Assembly (NCBI GenBank): GCA_006386115.1
Contig: VFIW01000030.1
Location: forward strand, 62,001 to 126,000
Source: Globisporangium splendens
Taxonomy: Eukaryota > Oomycota > Peronosporomycetes > Pythiales > Pythiaceae
Length of the DNA: 64,000 nt
Reading direction: 5' to 3'
Shown: positions 21,360 through 33,474 of the stretch, piece by piece
How the letters are laid out: each line of letters begins with the position of its first letter
Position numbering within the stretch: the stretch's first letter is position 1
Translations under genes and position numbers: made by a program
The notes under the pieces: generated by a model
Database searches by the model: none
What the model was told of the DNA's origin: nothing
What the model saw: the letters and a program-made list of their open reading frames with translations, nothing else

Positions 21360-21709
21360 TCTCGTTGTGATCTTCGATCCTGTTCTCAAAGTGACGACAT
21401 GCGAGAGTGTGGTTGATCCGCTTCTTCTCGATAAAGTTAACACGGGTGATGATGTCTACCGCAAACCTTGACAATCGCAAACTTAAACGACATCAAGTTG
21501 TTTGGCGCCAAAAGCCACAATCGGCAAATGATTGCACCTCAAGCTGGCGGATTTTTTCTTTTCTTTTGCACTTTGATCACGAACATGTCTTTTTCTTTAC
21601 TCAAAAACTCATGCTTCTCTCGTTTTCGATTGCCTGTCGAGGCATTAGTGAGGAGATGCCCTTGATCAAGAGCTTTGACACTTTTTCTTCAGGATTTACG
21701 AATTTGATC
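21360..21709. other. Short intergenic region
   Basis: GNAT-A promoter side and 3' flank of the villin gene. Nothing further seen. Confidence 0.5.
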
Positions 21710-24537
21710 TTAGAAGAGCTTCACTTCCTTCTTCTTCGCCACTTGCTTCCACTTTGGAAGCTTGGCAAACTCGTCCTTGCTCACGCCCATGACTTCCAAG
21801 AACTCAGCGTCCGACAAGTAGGTCTGCATAAAACAGGTACACGTTTAATCATACACATCGAGTGAGAATTCGAATAATCAGCAGCAACATCACGGTAAGT
21901 TCGCAAAAGTCCCACCTCCTTGATCGTGATGTCAATACCGTCTACGCCAGCAACGAGTTGTTCGTAAGTAAAGTTTTCACCACTTCCAGTGGCGACCGCC
22001 TTTACTGGAGCAGGAGGAGCGACTGGAGGCGCCTGGAAGGATTCGCTCGAGACAGTGCCAGGGAGGTCCTTTGGCTGGTTCTTCTCCTTCTCTTCCTTCA
22101 ACTTCTTGAGACGAGCCTCGTATGGGTCCAAAAACTCATTCTGCTTGAAGAATTCAGGGTCCCAGGCCAAGAAGTTGCTAGTGAACATTGGAGGCTCATT
22201 GCTGCAATGAATTGTAATGACCGGAGTACCAACTTCACGCCCATCGCTCTTCGCAAGGTTCAAGTACTCATCAGCGAGCTCAACAGCTTCGCGTTTCTCT
22301 TGCTCATTGGCTCCATCGCCAATCCAAATGTACAGCGAGGTGTACGTATCCAAAAGGAACACGTCATCCACGTTCAAGTCGTCTTGTGCAAAGTCGAAGA
22401 TTTCTTCGGCGTTGAAGTAACCATACGAGTTCGAGCAGTGGAACAGACGAGGTTGGTGAGGAATCTCAAACCCGGCCTTGGTCTTCGCGTATGGTCCCTT
22501 GCCTCCTAGGAAGCTCCAGAACTCGTCCGATTCGTTGCCTTCTTCAATGATTTCCACTTCGCGGTTCTTCTTCAAGATGGCAGAGATACTCGAAGTAGTT
22601 TGTCGTTCAGCGTCGCTGCTGCCAGCTCCTTCCCATTCGTAGATGGTCTTAGGGGTAAGAAGGATAAAGCAATCACCAGAGTTGAGGTTGGCAGCAACTT
22701 CATCAACTTGAGACGCAACAGTGTTCTCAGGCGTGGTTCCCTTCACGTGGAAGAGCGATACTCCATCAGTGTCGTACGAGTCGGAGTCATTAACGTTGGC
22801 GAATCCACTCGCTTTACCGCCAGCATGGACGATCATCTTGCCTTTAAAGAGCGCGCGGAAGTGAGCAGGTTCCTTGCCTTGGATCACACGAACTTGCACT
22901 GGAGATCCACCCATCTCCTCGTCGAGTCTCGCAGCCCACAGCGCAGAGGAAGCCTTCTCGTCAGTCGTAGAGGAACGTCCTTGCCAGAAGTAGATCACGT
23001 GACTTGGCTTTCCGCTTGGAGGAGTCACGCTGTGGAGAATCACATAGCTGTCGCCACCATAGAAGTGACCGTATTGAGCCTTTGGAAGCTCCACCTTCTC
23101 CATGTTTTCAATGCGCCAAATCGTGACTTCGTGCGTTCCGGCTTGGGTCGGATCGGTACCAACACTGTCTTCCGACGTAGCCGCAGAAGAGAGCAGCGCA
23201 TTCACATCCAGTTTCTTTTGCGAGGAACTTGCGACACCAACGCTAGCTTGGCGGCTGAAGTCCAAGACCGCTGGCTTCGTCCAGCCCTTGAAGAGCGCCT
23301 GGAACACTGGAGGTTCACCTTGTTCAATAACGCGAGTAATTGGGGTGTGGAGCGAGCGGCTATGCTTTTGCAAGTACTTGGTTGCAATCGTGATAGCGTT
23401 CTTGCGCTCAGCATCGGATGCACCCTTGCCAACCCATACGTACACAACATCACCCAAATCGACAACGAAGACGTCTTCGGTCTTCAAGATGTCCTTGGTC
23501 AAGACACCGTTCGATGGTGTCACATTTTCAACTGAAAGATCGCTGCCGGAGTCGCTGATGCGAAGCACAGTCGTGCTCTTCTTTGCCATACGTTCATGCT
23601 CCTCGTCCGATTCGCCAACACGAGTGACATCGATGTAGCCACCAAGCGTGCTCCAGAAAGCTGCGTTCTGCGGATCCTCTTCAATGAAAGTGATGTTGGC
23701 ACGGGCACCGCGGGCATCGTTGTTCAGCTTGCGGACAAACTCCAGACCCTTGGCCTTCTCCATGCGGTTAGCCGTTTTGCCGCTGTACACGTAAACCTCG
23801 AGACCAGCATCCAAGACGTACACATCATCCACAGTCAACGAGGTGTTCTTAACTGGCACCTGGGAGACACGCACAGTTCGCTTGCCCTTCACTTGGAAGA
23901 GTCTCGTCTCGTACTCATCACGGTTCACAGTGTTGAATCCACTCGCAACACCGCCTTCCAAGTACTCCAAACCAATCTTCTTGAAGTAGGACAAGAAAAG
24001 TTCCTACAAGACACACAGATGACAGCGATACTCATGATCAGAACGACGATGCTCGAACGATTTTGGAATAATACAACTTGGCAAAGGCATTGCGACGCAG
24101 TCCACTCACAGATTCGTGTCCTTGGCATTCACGGTATTGCACAGGGCTGCCTCCGAGCGACTCGTCAAGCTCCACGGTCTTGTACGCGGCGACGCCGCTC
24201 TCATCAGCAGTGGTCTCCTTTCCCAACCAGAAGTGAATGCTCCACGACAGTCCACTACATAAATTGCATTGATTACGCACAGTGCAGCACACACAACCAC
24301 GGTGGTAGTCAACCCACACATTAGCAACAAGCAACCAGTACAGTGGCGCTGGCCATGACTCACTCTTTGCGCCACCCACCTTTTCTCCTGGGAGGTCTTG
24401 AGGAAGATGTAACTGTCGCCGTTGTGCAACTTGCCGAGCTCCGACGCTGGCACGGGTACAGGCTGCATGTTCTCAATGCGCCAGGCCACGAGGCCGATCT
24501 GCTTGCCCGCATTCTCAAACACTGGGTCAACCGACAT
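21710..24537 (-). CDS. Villin/gelsolin-family actin-binding protein with headpiece
   Basis: Exons 24537-24380, 24254-24110, 24003-21916 and 21823-21710 join to 834 residues. Six gelsolin-like repeats can be followed; the first contains [12 protein letters not shown] and DSYIFL, the fourth repeats the pattern ([22 protein letters not shown]), and the GGVASGF and GGKASGF boundaries mark repeats 2 and 5. A Pro/Ala/Val-rich linker leads to a villin headpiece coded by the last small exon ([18 protein letters not shown], then KLPKWKQ and a C-terminal Phe). The family severs, caps and bundles actin filaments under calcium control. It lies wholly in the spacer of the inverted duplication and is divergent from malic enzyme. 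Confidence 0.94.
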
Positions 24538-25252
24538 GTCTCTTCTTCGTTTCTTTCTCTCGCTCCTTAACGGTTCGCTTTCTGGAGACACGCACACACA
24601 CACACACGCACGCACACACACATAGACACGCCGCCGCGCATTAGTTCTCTCTTTCCCCATATCCACGCACACGGGCGACGCGTGGCGTTCGCTCTTCTCG
24701 CTGCGGCGCTTGCTCACCTCGCTGCTGATCGCGCTTTGCGAGTCGAAGTCGTGTTGCGGAATGAACCCACCGGCTCCCCCTCCCCTCTGAACAATTTGCA
24801 ACAAAAGTGTCCCATCACCATTTTGCGCCAATGATCTCCATCGAAATTACAAATCAACCAGTCATATACTCGCAAGCCAGATCTCCTTGTTTAAATCAAC
24901 CAATCCGAGCGCCCGTCAAAAAATCAACACCCGATCTCTCGCTGCCAGCACGCACTTCAACTGAATCTTTCGGAACAGAAAATTACACGTCTACCCGCCT
25001 TACCCACAAAATACCAACACATATGTCCGCAAAATACTCAAAGTTACAGTTATGCATCGATCACCTAATCCAAATTACGAAAACACGTTGAAGAAAAAGA
25101 GAGGAGGAGAGGGGCGTTGTGTGTGACGCGGCTGGCGTCCGCAGCCTGAGCAAATCCTTCGGACCAAGCACCAGGGAAGCAACGAACGCATTGCGCATTC
25201 CGCATTTCGCGTGCTCGCGTCCACCACCACTCGCCAGGAGAGAGACAGAGGC
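24538..25252. other. Divergent promoter region, villin / malic enzyme
   Basis: About 715 bp between two divergent start codons. A (CA)n tract at about 24591-24621 lies upstream of the villin start. The minus-strand frame stays open to 24831 but is not conserved-looking. Confidence 0.5.
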
Positions 25253-27360
25253 ATGCTGCGCGCCACGGCCACCCGCGTGCGCGTCCAACACCAGCGCGCT
25301 GCACTGCAGCAGACGCAATGGCGCGCGTTCGCGTCCGAAGTCAACCACGAGATCAAGGAGCCGACGCGCGAGGAGGAAGCCGAAGTCGCGCCGTTCCGCA
25401 AGAAGATCAACCAGCTCAAGAAGTACAACCCGCCGATCAAGGCCGGGAAAAAGGGCATCAGCATTGTACGTGTACTGTATTGTGTAGCCTGATGAAACGA
25501 GAGAGAGAAAAGGGGACGACGGTATTGGAAAGGCTGATGAAGATGATTGTCTGATATGATTGCGTACAGGTGCATGATCCACTGTACAACAAAGGCACAG
25601 CGTTCCATGTCGTGGAGCGCGACCGTCTTGGTGCGTATGCATACGCCAAGGCACTTGTTATGTGGAGTGTTTGAGCTGACGGGGTTGATCAACTGTTGTT
25701 GCTGCCACATGCAGGCTTGCGAGGATTGGTGCCTCCACGCCGTCTGGACATGGACATCCAGCTGAAGAAGCTGTACGAAGTGTACCAGAATGAACCAGAT
25801 TCACTGCGCAAGAACATGTTCCTCTCGGACCTGCAAAACCGTAACGAGACTCTGTTCTTTCGCCTCCTGATCACCCACATCGAGGAAATGGGTGCGTGAG
25901 ACGCGCCATCTTGTGATTACATTTTGCCTGTGAACCGTCGAAACTAATCGCAGTGGTTGGCGCACAACTGTAAAATTGTAGCCCCGGTCGTGTACACGCC
26001 TACGGTCGGTCTGGTGTGCCAAAAGTTCGGCAGCATCTTCCGTCGTCCACGTGGTATGTACTTCAGCTCGGAAGATCGAAGTCAGTTCGGAGCCATGGTA
26101 CACAACTGGCCATGCGACGACGTCGAAGTGATCGTCGTCACGGATGGCAGTCGTATCCTTGGTCTCGGGGATCTCGGTGTGAACGGCATGGGTATCCCAA
26201 TCGGAAAGCTCGCGCTGTACTCGGCTGCGGGTGGTATCGACCCGCGCAAGGTTCTGCCTGTGATGCTCGACACTGGTACCAACAACAAGCAATTCTTGGA
26301 AGATCCATTCTACCTCGGCACGCAGCACCCTCGCCTGACCGGTGAAGCCTTCTGGTCCATGGTGGACGAGTTCATGCGTGCCGTGCGCCACCGTTGGCCA
26401 AACGCTCTCGTGCAGTTCGAAGATTTCTCCAGTGACCATGCTGCGGATGTCTTGAACGCGTACCGACTGAAGCAGCTCTGTTTCAACGATGATATCCAAG
26501 GTACCGGTGCGACGGTGTTGGCTGGCGCGCTCAGTGCGTGTGAGCAAGTGAAGGTGCCATTGAAAGACCAGCGAATCGTAATTCTGGGTGCTGGTAGTGC
26601 CGGTCTTGGTGTCGCCACCACTTTGCTGCAGGGCATGCTCCGTGAAGGTCTATCTGCCGATGAAGCTCGCAGCCGCTTCTGCATCATGGATCAGCATGGA
26701 CTCATCGGTTCATCGCGCGAAGGGTTGACCTCGGGCCAAAAGTACTTCTCGCGTAGCGACTTGGGCGACAAGACAAGTCTCTTGGATGTGGTCAAGCACG
26801 TCAAGCCGACGATGCTCATGGGTCTGAGTGCATCGCGCGGCGCGTTCACGCAAGAAGCCGTCAAGGAGATGGCCAAGCACGTTGACCGCCCGATCCTCTT
26901 CCCGCTCTCGAACCCAACGTCCGTGGCTGAGTGCACTGCCCAGGAAGCGTACGACTGGACCGAGGGCCGTTGTGTGTTTGCCAGTGGCAGTCCGTTCGCG
27001 CCGGTGACCTACAACGGCAAGGAATACGCTGTGAGCCAATGCAACAACATGTTCATCTTCCCTGGCGTCGGTCTCGCGTGTGTCGTGAGTCAGTCTGCGC
27101 GTGTGACCGATCGCATGCTGTACGCTGCCGCCAAGGCGCTCTCGCTTTGTATGACCGAAGAGGAGATCGCGAGTGGCCAAGTGTTCCCATCGGTGAAGAA
27201 CATTCGCCACGTGTCGCTCAAGGTCGCGACGGCGGTGATGCAGTGCGCGCTGGACGACGAGATCGCGGGCTTCCGACCGAAGATTCGTCGCGGCGCGAGC
27301 CTTGAGGACTACATTGCCTCCAAGATGTACTTCCCAACGTACCACACGCTGGTGGAATAG
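25253..27360 (+). CDS. Mitochondrial NAD-dependent malic enzyme
   Basis: Oxidative decarboxylation of malate to pyruvate. Exons 25253-25465, 25570-25630, 25715-25891 and 25982-27360 give 609 residues. Residues 1 to about 30 (MLRATATRVRVQHQRA...) are a typical presequence without acidic residues. Signatures: DRLGLRGLVPPR, VYTPTVG, TDGSRILGLGDLG, metal-binding FEDF near residue 296, the dinucleotide loop GAGSAG near 353, and LSNPTS. Family length is normal. The acceptor at 25980-25981, not the CAG at about 25953, is required because the latter gives a stop. NAD rather than NADP preference is inferred from the eukaryotic mitochondrial form. Confidence 0.94.
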
Positions 27361-27534
27361 AGCGTCTTCCGCTGTGCATAGGATTTTCTTCTTGCATGTG
27401 CAGCTTGGAGGACTTGAGGCAAGTAACAACAAGCCAGCAAAACGTGTTCATGTGCCCAGCCACGTAGTGATTCTCTATTTCTTTGTGTATTGCATGTACG
27501 CCATTTTCCACTTACTAGGAAGAAACAAACATCG

Positions 27535-28708
27535 TTACGCAGCAAACGGCGAGAGAAGCGCGAATTTCGAGACGTACGCGTCGAAAAGCTCGTCGTTTCC
27601 TCCAGGCTGTTTGCTGCGGTGAAGCGCGTGGAGGCATCCGGTCACGGAGCCACGTGGCGCGTCAATGTCGACCCCACTCGCGTACTCAAACGTCTCGCCT
27701 GGCGCCAGCACAGGGGTCGCGCCGACGATGCCCGGCGAGTTGCGCGGCAACGCAATGCGCTGCCCCTTTTCGCTTTCAAAAGTGTACTGACGCCCAAGAA
27801 TCTGCACCGCTTCATGCTCATCTAGTGCCAGCAAGCATGCATATGGACATCATAATGAGCCATTCAAGATAGTAGCAGCATAATGAGAAGACAAACGTAC
27901 TCTCGTTGGTGATCGTGATGCGGTACGTGAATCGATAAATATTCTGCTCCGGGTTGGAGTGCGTCTCGACGTACTGACTCGTCGCTTCAATGCGGACACC
28001 TCTCGTCGTCGTGACTGTGACATCACGCAATATAAGCAATCACAATACACTACTTCGTAAATATCACACATAAACATACCACTTGAGCACTTTGCGAGCA
28101 GCATTTGTTCCGAGAGCTCCTGGAGTGCTCTACACACGAAGAAATGTTGTTGGCATTGTCAGCACAAAACTCCAACCTGACACCATAACATGAAGCAATA
28201 GTCCACTCACAGAATCGCTTCATCCACCTTCTCACTGATCTCCTAACGAACGCAAAAACGACACCATATGCGCATTATTTACATCATTTTCCACCGCCCA
28301 CCATTGCATTTCGACTCGCACTTTCACGGGCCACTTCCTCACCTTGGTGTCTTTGATGCGCATGTTGTTCCGGAAGCTCTCGCGGATGATCGCCTCCAGA
28401 TCCGCATTCTGCAGCTGACCATTGTACGCGAAGCCTTCTTCGCGCAGCGTGAGGTACTCTTCCAGCGACCGGATGTCAGCGAGTTTGGTCTTCTTCTCCA
28501 CCGCAGTCATGCTCTCATTTGTGTCATTGCTTGTGATGACGTCGCTACTGCTACTGTTCGTCTTGCCCACATTTTCCACAAAGTGGCCGACGCCCCACTG
28601 CTCCAGACGCAGCGCGTTGCGCAGACGGAACTGCGGCGTGCGTTGCAGATCGCGCGCGTCGCGCAGCAGACACTTGTAGATCGCGCGGATCGTCGCTGCC
28701 TTCGTCAT
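27535..28708 (-). CDS. LYR-motif and ApaG-domain fusion protein
   Basis: Exons 28708-28343, 28242-28211, 28129-28080, 28014-27901 and 27821-27535 join in phase to 282 residues. Residues 1-130 resemble the complex 1 LYR family (IRAIYKCLLRDARDL, later IIRESFRNNMRIKD), which delivers Fe-S clusters or assembles mitochondrial complexes via acyl carrier protein. The usual L-Y-R tripeptide is IYK here. Residues 170-282 form an ApaG/DUF525 beta-sandwich: TRGVRIEATSQYV, YRFTYRITITNE, LGRQYTF, PVLAPGETFEYASG and GSVTGCLHAL. ApaG domains occur alone in bacteria and in FBXO3 and POLDIP2 of animals. It lies in the spacer, tail-to-tail with malic enzyme. Confidence 0.82.
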
Positions 28709-29122
28709 CGTTCCTCAGCGTCTTGACTGTCGCAAAGTGGCTCTTGATTGAGAGTGTCGACTTACTGTCCATGCGACATTCAAGGCACATTTGTGCAACA
28801 TCACAGATGGATGACAACCCTTTCTGCAACATTAGCATCGCACTCCCTTCGGGCAACCTACCGACATTTTCCAGTCTGATCATAATTATCAAAACAAGTG
28901 TGAAACTTGCGCCTGCATCAATACAAGGTCAGTACCATTCCCCATTTTTGAACTCATCGTTCCATTTGATTACGTGGAGTGAGTGCATGTGAACATGGGA
29001 GTGTGGAGTGCGGCGGCTCCCTCTCTGTGCACGCATGCCAGTAATGAACCGTTCCACATTCCTGTATTTGCTCTCTCACACGTAGCGCCGCCACTCCACC
29101 TTCACGGCCAATTGCCAAAGAC
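28709..29122. other. Divergent intergenic region
   Basis: Between the LYR-ApaG start and the GNAT-B start. No coding signal seen. Confidence 0.5.
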
Positions 29123-30301
29123 ATGACCGACTACGAAGCAAACTTCCGACTCGTGGAGCTCAAGAGAGAGGACCTCAAGGTGCGGACGAATGTGGACGAC
29201 TACGAGATGTGGGGCGCACCCAAGCTCTCGCTGGACGTGTACCTTGCGAGAGAGACCGTGAAGCGTGCAACGCCGTTCTCGCAGCAGGGTGGATCGGTAT
29301 GGGGGCTCGTCGAGCGCGTATCATCGAGCACAATCGGTGGAGCACAATGGAGCGATGGCGATGATGATGTGAGCGACGTGGAGATTGTCCCGGGTGAACA
29401 TGCGATATGCTGCCACTGCGAAGTTCTGAGCTTTCCGTGCGCCTTCCAGAACTCTGATGGTGCGATTACGCGTGGAGTGTCCTATCACATTGGATCTGTG
29501 TTCACGCTACCATCGCACCGAAAGAGAGGACTTGCCGGGTATTTTCTGAAAACGTTAGCGAAGCGCCTGGAAACGTACCCGAATGCGGTTGCGTCTGTGT
29601 TGTACTCAGATATTGGACCCACGTATTACGACAAGCTTGGATGGCGCTTGCATCCATCGACTATTGCCGAGTTGGATGTTGCAGCAGCACGCAACGCTGC
29701 CTTGATTGAAGCCGACAAGGATGCGTCGACTGGTACAAAGCTCTTCCTCGACCAAGAGTTGGATGCATTTCTTGCTCAGGACAATCGTCGCATCGTGGAC
29801 GAGATGTCCGGCGAGCAGTACGACGGAAAAGAGGTGTTTGCTCCACACCCAACGCGCGACTCAATCGAGTGGCAGTTCTGCATTGGTGCTCACTACGCGA
29901 ACATCCGCGGCTTCAAGGACCTTCCATCTCAGTGCGGACTGAAGCTCGACGATGACGCATTCGTCGTGTGGTGCCACAACTTGAAGGAGTCGACGTTGTA
30001 CATTGTGCGTGCGCGCTTCCCAGAGGATGCATCCCGCCACGATGCTGTGCTTCGACTTCTTCAAGCTGCGCTCGTGGAGGCGAAGAAGTTTCAGCTAGAT
30101 CACGTCGCGATCTGGGGCCCACCGCCGTCACTTTTTGCACTAGAGATCGTGTCGAAGCTGGATGTTGTGAAGGAAGAACGACCTGATTCGCTCTCGAGCG
30201 CCATGATCTTTGCGCAACATAGAGGGGAGCAAGCGTCTGCTGCAGAAGACAACGCCGCGCTTCCGATCTGGATTGCGAACGAGAAGTTTGCGTGGGTGTA
30301 A
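29123..30301 (+). CDS. LYC1-like GNAT N-acetyltransferase, copy B
   Basis: 392 residues, single exon. It has the same domain plan as copy A: an MWGAPKLSLDVY start, SVFTLPSHRKRGLAGYF at the acetyl-CoA loop and SVLYSDIGPTYYDKLGW. The first part differs from copy A at many positions, including an 11-residue-scale difference around the acidic SDGDDDVSD loop. From 29591 onward the DNA equals copy A. The gene is intact, and GH81-B follows 748 bp downstream in the same orientation. Confidence 0.86.
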   Translation: MTDYEANFRLVELKREDLKVRTNVDDYEMWGAPKLSLDVYLARETVKRATPFSQQGGSVWGLVERVSSSTIGGAQWSDGDDDVSDVEIVPGEHAICCHCEVLSFPCAFQNSDGAITRGVSYHIGSVFTLPSHRKRGLAGYFLKTLAKRLETYPNAVASVLYSDIGPTYYDKLGWRLHPSTIAELDVAAARNAALIEADKDASTGTKLFLDQELDAFLAQDNRRIVDEMSGEQYDGKEVFAPHPTRDSIEWQFCIGAHYANIRGFKDLPSQCGLKLDDDAFVVWCHNLKESTLYIVRARFPEDASRHDAVLRLLQAALVEAKKFQLDHVAIWGPPPSLFALEIVSKLDVVKEERPDSLSSAMIFAQHRGEQASAAEDNAALPIWIANEKFAWV

Positions 30302-33300
30302 CGACAACCGAGTCAACGTACGGTAATGACTGTGGAAGAAGGTTGGCGACGATCGTGCGTGAAGAGTCAAGGTAATCATGCCAATGAGGTGAATCAATCC
30401 ATTTCAATGTTTGTACTCTTTTGTTTTCTTTTTCTGATAATTCGAAGGCGTTGCATTTGCTGATTTTATGTATCTGCCAAACAGCGAAATGAGGGATCCA
30501 CACTCTCAGCCAGTAACAGTTGTCGAGCACGACGTCGAGCGCGGTGGACAACTTGATGTCGCGATGTCAGTTCGAGTGGCGCATGTTGCAGCATGCCAGT
30601 GCTCGCGCAATTAGCTGAGGACAACAGTGGTGCGTTGCAACATATCGGACAGCCGCCTTGACCATCAGACCTGAGACAAGAGACAAAATGACACGTAAAG
30701 TGCGACGAAAGTTGCAAGCAGCGCGCTATTCCGCCTCAAGATGATCGCAAGCAAACCCGAATCAGATATGCTGATGGTGATGTTAGCCCTGGATGTTGTC
30801 TGTTTCTTGAAGATGCTGAAGGGAGAGCTGACGCAAATTGCCGTACATTTTTGCTGCAACGATCATCAGAACTTCAACTTCATCCAGCACGATGTCCAAG
30901 GGCTTCTTCTCTCCACAGCGACTCGGAAAGGTGAGTCCTGAATTTCAGGCTGCGACGTTTTGCTCGATGCTCACTTTCAATTTTGCTTTCTTCAGTGATC
31001 TGCAACTGAGAACCAACTCAAGTGACCGCCCGACCAAGCACCATTCGCCATGAAGATTGCTGCTACGACGCTGTTCATCTGCCTGGGGCTCCTCCAGCGC
31101 TACCAGCAAAGTCTCCATGCTGCTGCACAAGACGCTGGGCTCGACAGCTCTCCTTCGCCAAGTCTGGAGGCATCTGGCAACGCTGCTGGTTCGGCTTCAA
31201 GCTCTGCTGGAAGCGTTCCTCCCATTCCCCTCCCAGCGCCACCAGTGTCGATGGATCCACCAGCACTCAACAGCTCTGCGCCAATCGACAGCGACAGTGG
31301 CAGCAGTGACAACAACTACAGCAACGCCACGTACGGGTCGCCGCAGCCGCTTGAACCTCCAGCGTCGCTTCTGGAGCACACGGATGCGGCCTCAAGGCTG
31401 TGTCCACCGAAGTACTTGGACCCGTCGGTCATCAACAACCGAGCGATTCCAACCAACAACTGGTGGGGCAACATCATCGCTCACGATTCCGGCTCCAAGA
31501 TCCAACCGGTCTGGCCAAACCCTTACGCGTTGCAGGTCATCGCCGATCTAGCCCCGTTCGGCTTGGCTGTGAGCTACCCGTACCGCAGTCGCGTGAGCGG
31601 CGGTAGCTCGGGTAACAGCGGCGCGAATCGTTACTACGCACATGGCATCTTGCGTGAGTTCATGCTCTCGTCGTCCGAGTTTGCGTCGACGAAGCCCGAG
31701 TTTCGAGTTCTGGACTGGGCTGATCAAGGCGTCACCGTGCAACTCAAGTCTGGTGCAGGCAAGCTCGAGTCCGACCTCGTGAGTGGCATGGTGTATACTA
31801 CCGCCAAGTACACTTCGCTGAGCCCAAAGCTGATCTCGACTGCGGCGATCTCCTCGGTGAATGGGAAAGCAGCCAGGTCTGGGGATGTCTTCCGCGGCTC
31901 CAAGTTTGAGATCTCGTGCAACAATGGCCAGACGTGGGTGGTGTACGCACTTTCCTCGGACGGCGTGTCAGACAAGGAAACCAGCTTCACTGTCGATGGA
32001 AGGTCTTCGCTGAATGCATCCGGGTCATTTGACGGCATTTTACGTGCTGCACTAGCAGTCGAGAACTCGTGGGTGCCGACTTTGGATACCTATCGCTCGT
32101 GCATCGTGCAGGGCGCTTCGGTGTCAATTGAAAGCGATGCAGCGTACTCGTTCAACTGGAAGACCATGGGGAACTGCGCTTCAGGTCTTCTTCACTACGC
32201 CATGGCGCACCACGTGGACTCGATGGACGCTTCAGGTTCTGGACCGCAAAAAGTGGTCGGCATGGTCACGCACTCGACGACTCGGGGCTCGTTCCAGGCA
32301 TATGCGACGCGACCATCTTCTGCTCTTGTGTGGAAGTTCAGTGAGACACAACAGGTTCCGTCGGATTTCTATCCTGCCCGCAAAGTATCTTCGTCCGTGG
32401 TCCAGTCGCAGCGCATTCTGGAACACTTGAGAACCGACATCGTGAACACCGACTGGTCGATTCCAACGGGAGGCAGCTACTACTTCAACGGCAAGACGGC
32501 GCAAAAGTATGCGTCGCTGTGCTTGATGGCGAACGACGCTGCAATCGTGGGTCAGGACAAGAGTTTGCTCAACCAGTGCCTTGCGAAGCTGCGCACCATC
32601 ATGCTGCCGTTTGTAAACAACGGCTGGACCAACAAGCTCCAGTACGATCGCGTCTACCGTGGCATCGTGAGCTCTGAGGGGTACAAGAAGAACGATCTGA
32701 ACGCCGACTTTGGCAACACCATGTACAACGACCACCATTTCCACTACGGGTATTGGATCCACACCGCGGCGATGATTAATTTGCTGGACCCGTCGTGGTC
32801 GGAGCTGAACAAGCTCAACACGATGGCGAATCTGCTCGTGCGCGATGTGGCGAATTTCGACGACCGTGACAAGTACTTTCCGCGCTTCCGCTCGTTCGAC
32901 TGGTTCCGCGGTCACTCGTACTCGCACGGCGTGACCCCACTTGCGGACGGCAAGGATCAGGAAAGCTCGTCTGAGGACGTGAACTTTTCGTTCGGGATGT
33001 ACATGTTCGGCAAGGCGACGAACCAGCGCGACATGATGACCGTGGGCAAGCTCATGACGCGCCTGAACGCGCACGCGATCAAGACGTACTTCCTCATGGA
33101 AGACCAGAACCAGATCCACCCGCCAAATTTTCTCCCCAACAAGGTCACGGGGATCTTCTTCGACAACAAAGTGGACTACGCGACGTGGTTCAGCGCCGAG
33201 AAGTACTGCATCCACGGCATCCAGATGATCCCGGTGTCGGCTGTGACGGAGTTCGTGCGCACGAAGCAATTCGTGCGACAAGAGTGGGACCAGGTGCTGT

Positions 33301-33474
33301 CGAGGGAGGAGATCGTGACGAGCCAAGACACGGACAACGCGTGGCTCTCGCTGCTGTACCTCAACTACGCGGCCGTGAACAAAGACAGAGCCATGGGAGT
33401 GCTGCAAAATGCGAAAATGGACGACGGGCTCACGCGGTCGTGGGCGTTGTACATGGCTGCGTCGTTCTCCGACT
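29591..33474 (+). repeat. Inverted duplication, arm B (3,884 bp)
   Basis: Mirror image of 17032-20915 (coordinates sum to 50506). It begins inside the GNAT coding region and ends at the first base of the GH81 stop codon, after which the two flanks are unrelated. Confidence 0.93.
30302..31049 (+). promoter_or_regulatory. GH81-B 5' region with probable 5'-UTR intron
   Basis: Donor GTGAGT at 30931 and acceptor TTCTTCAG ending 30995 bound a likely 65-nt leader intron. A short upstream ORF (ATG near 30892) reads into the donor. The sequence equals arm A except at 30841. Confidence 0.5.
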
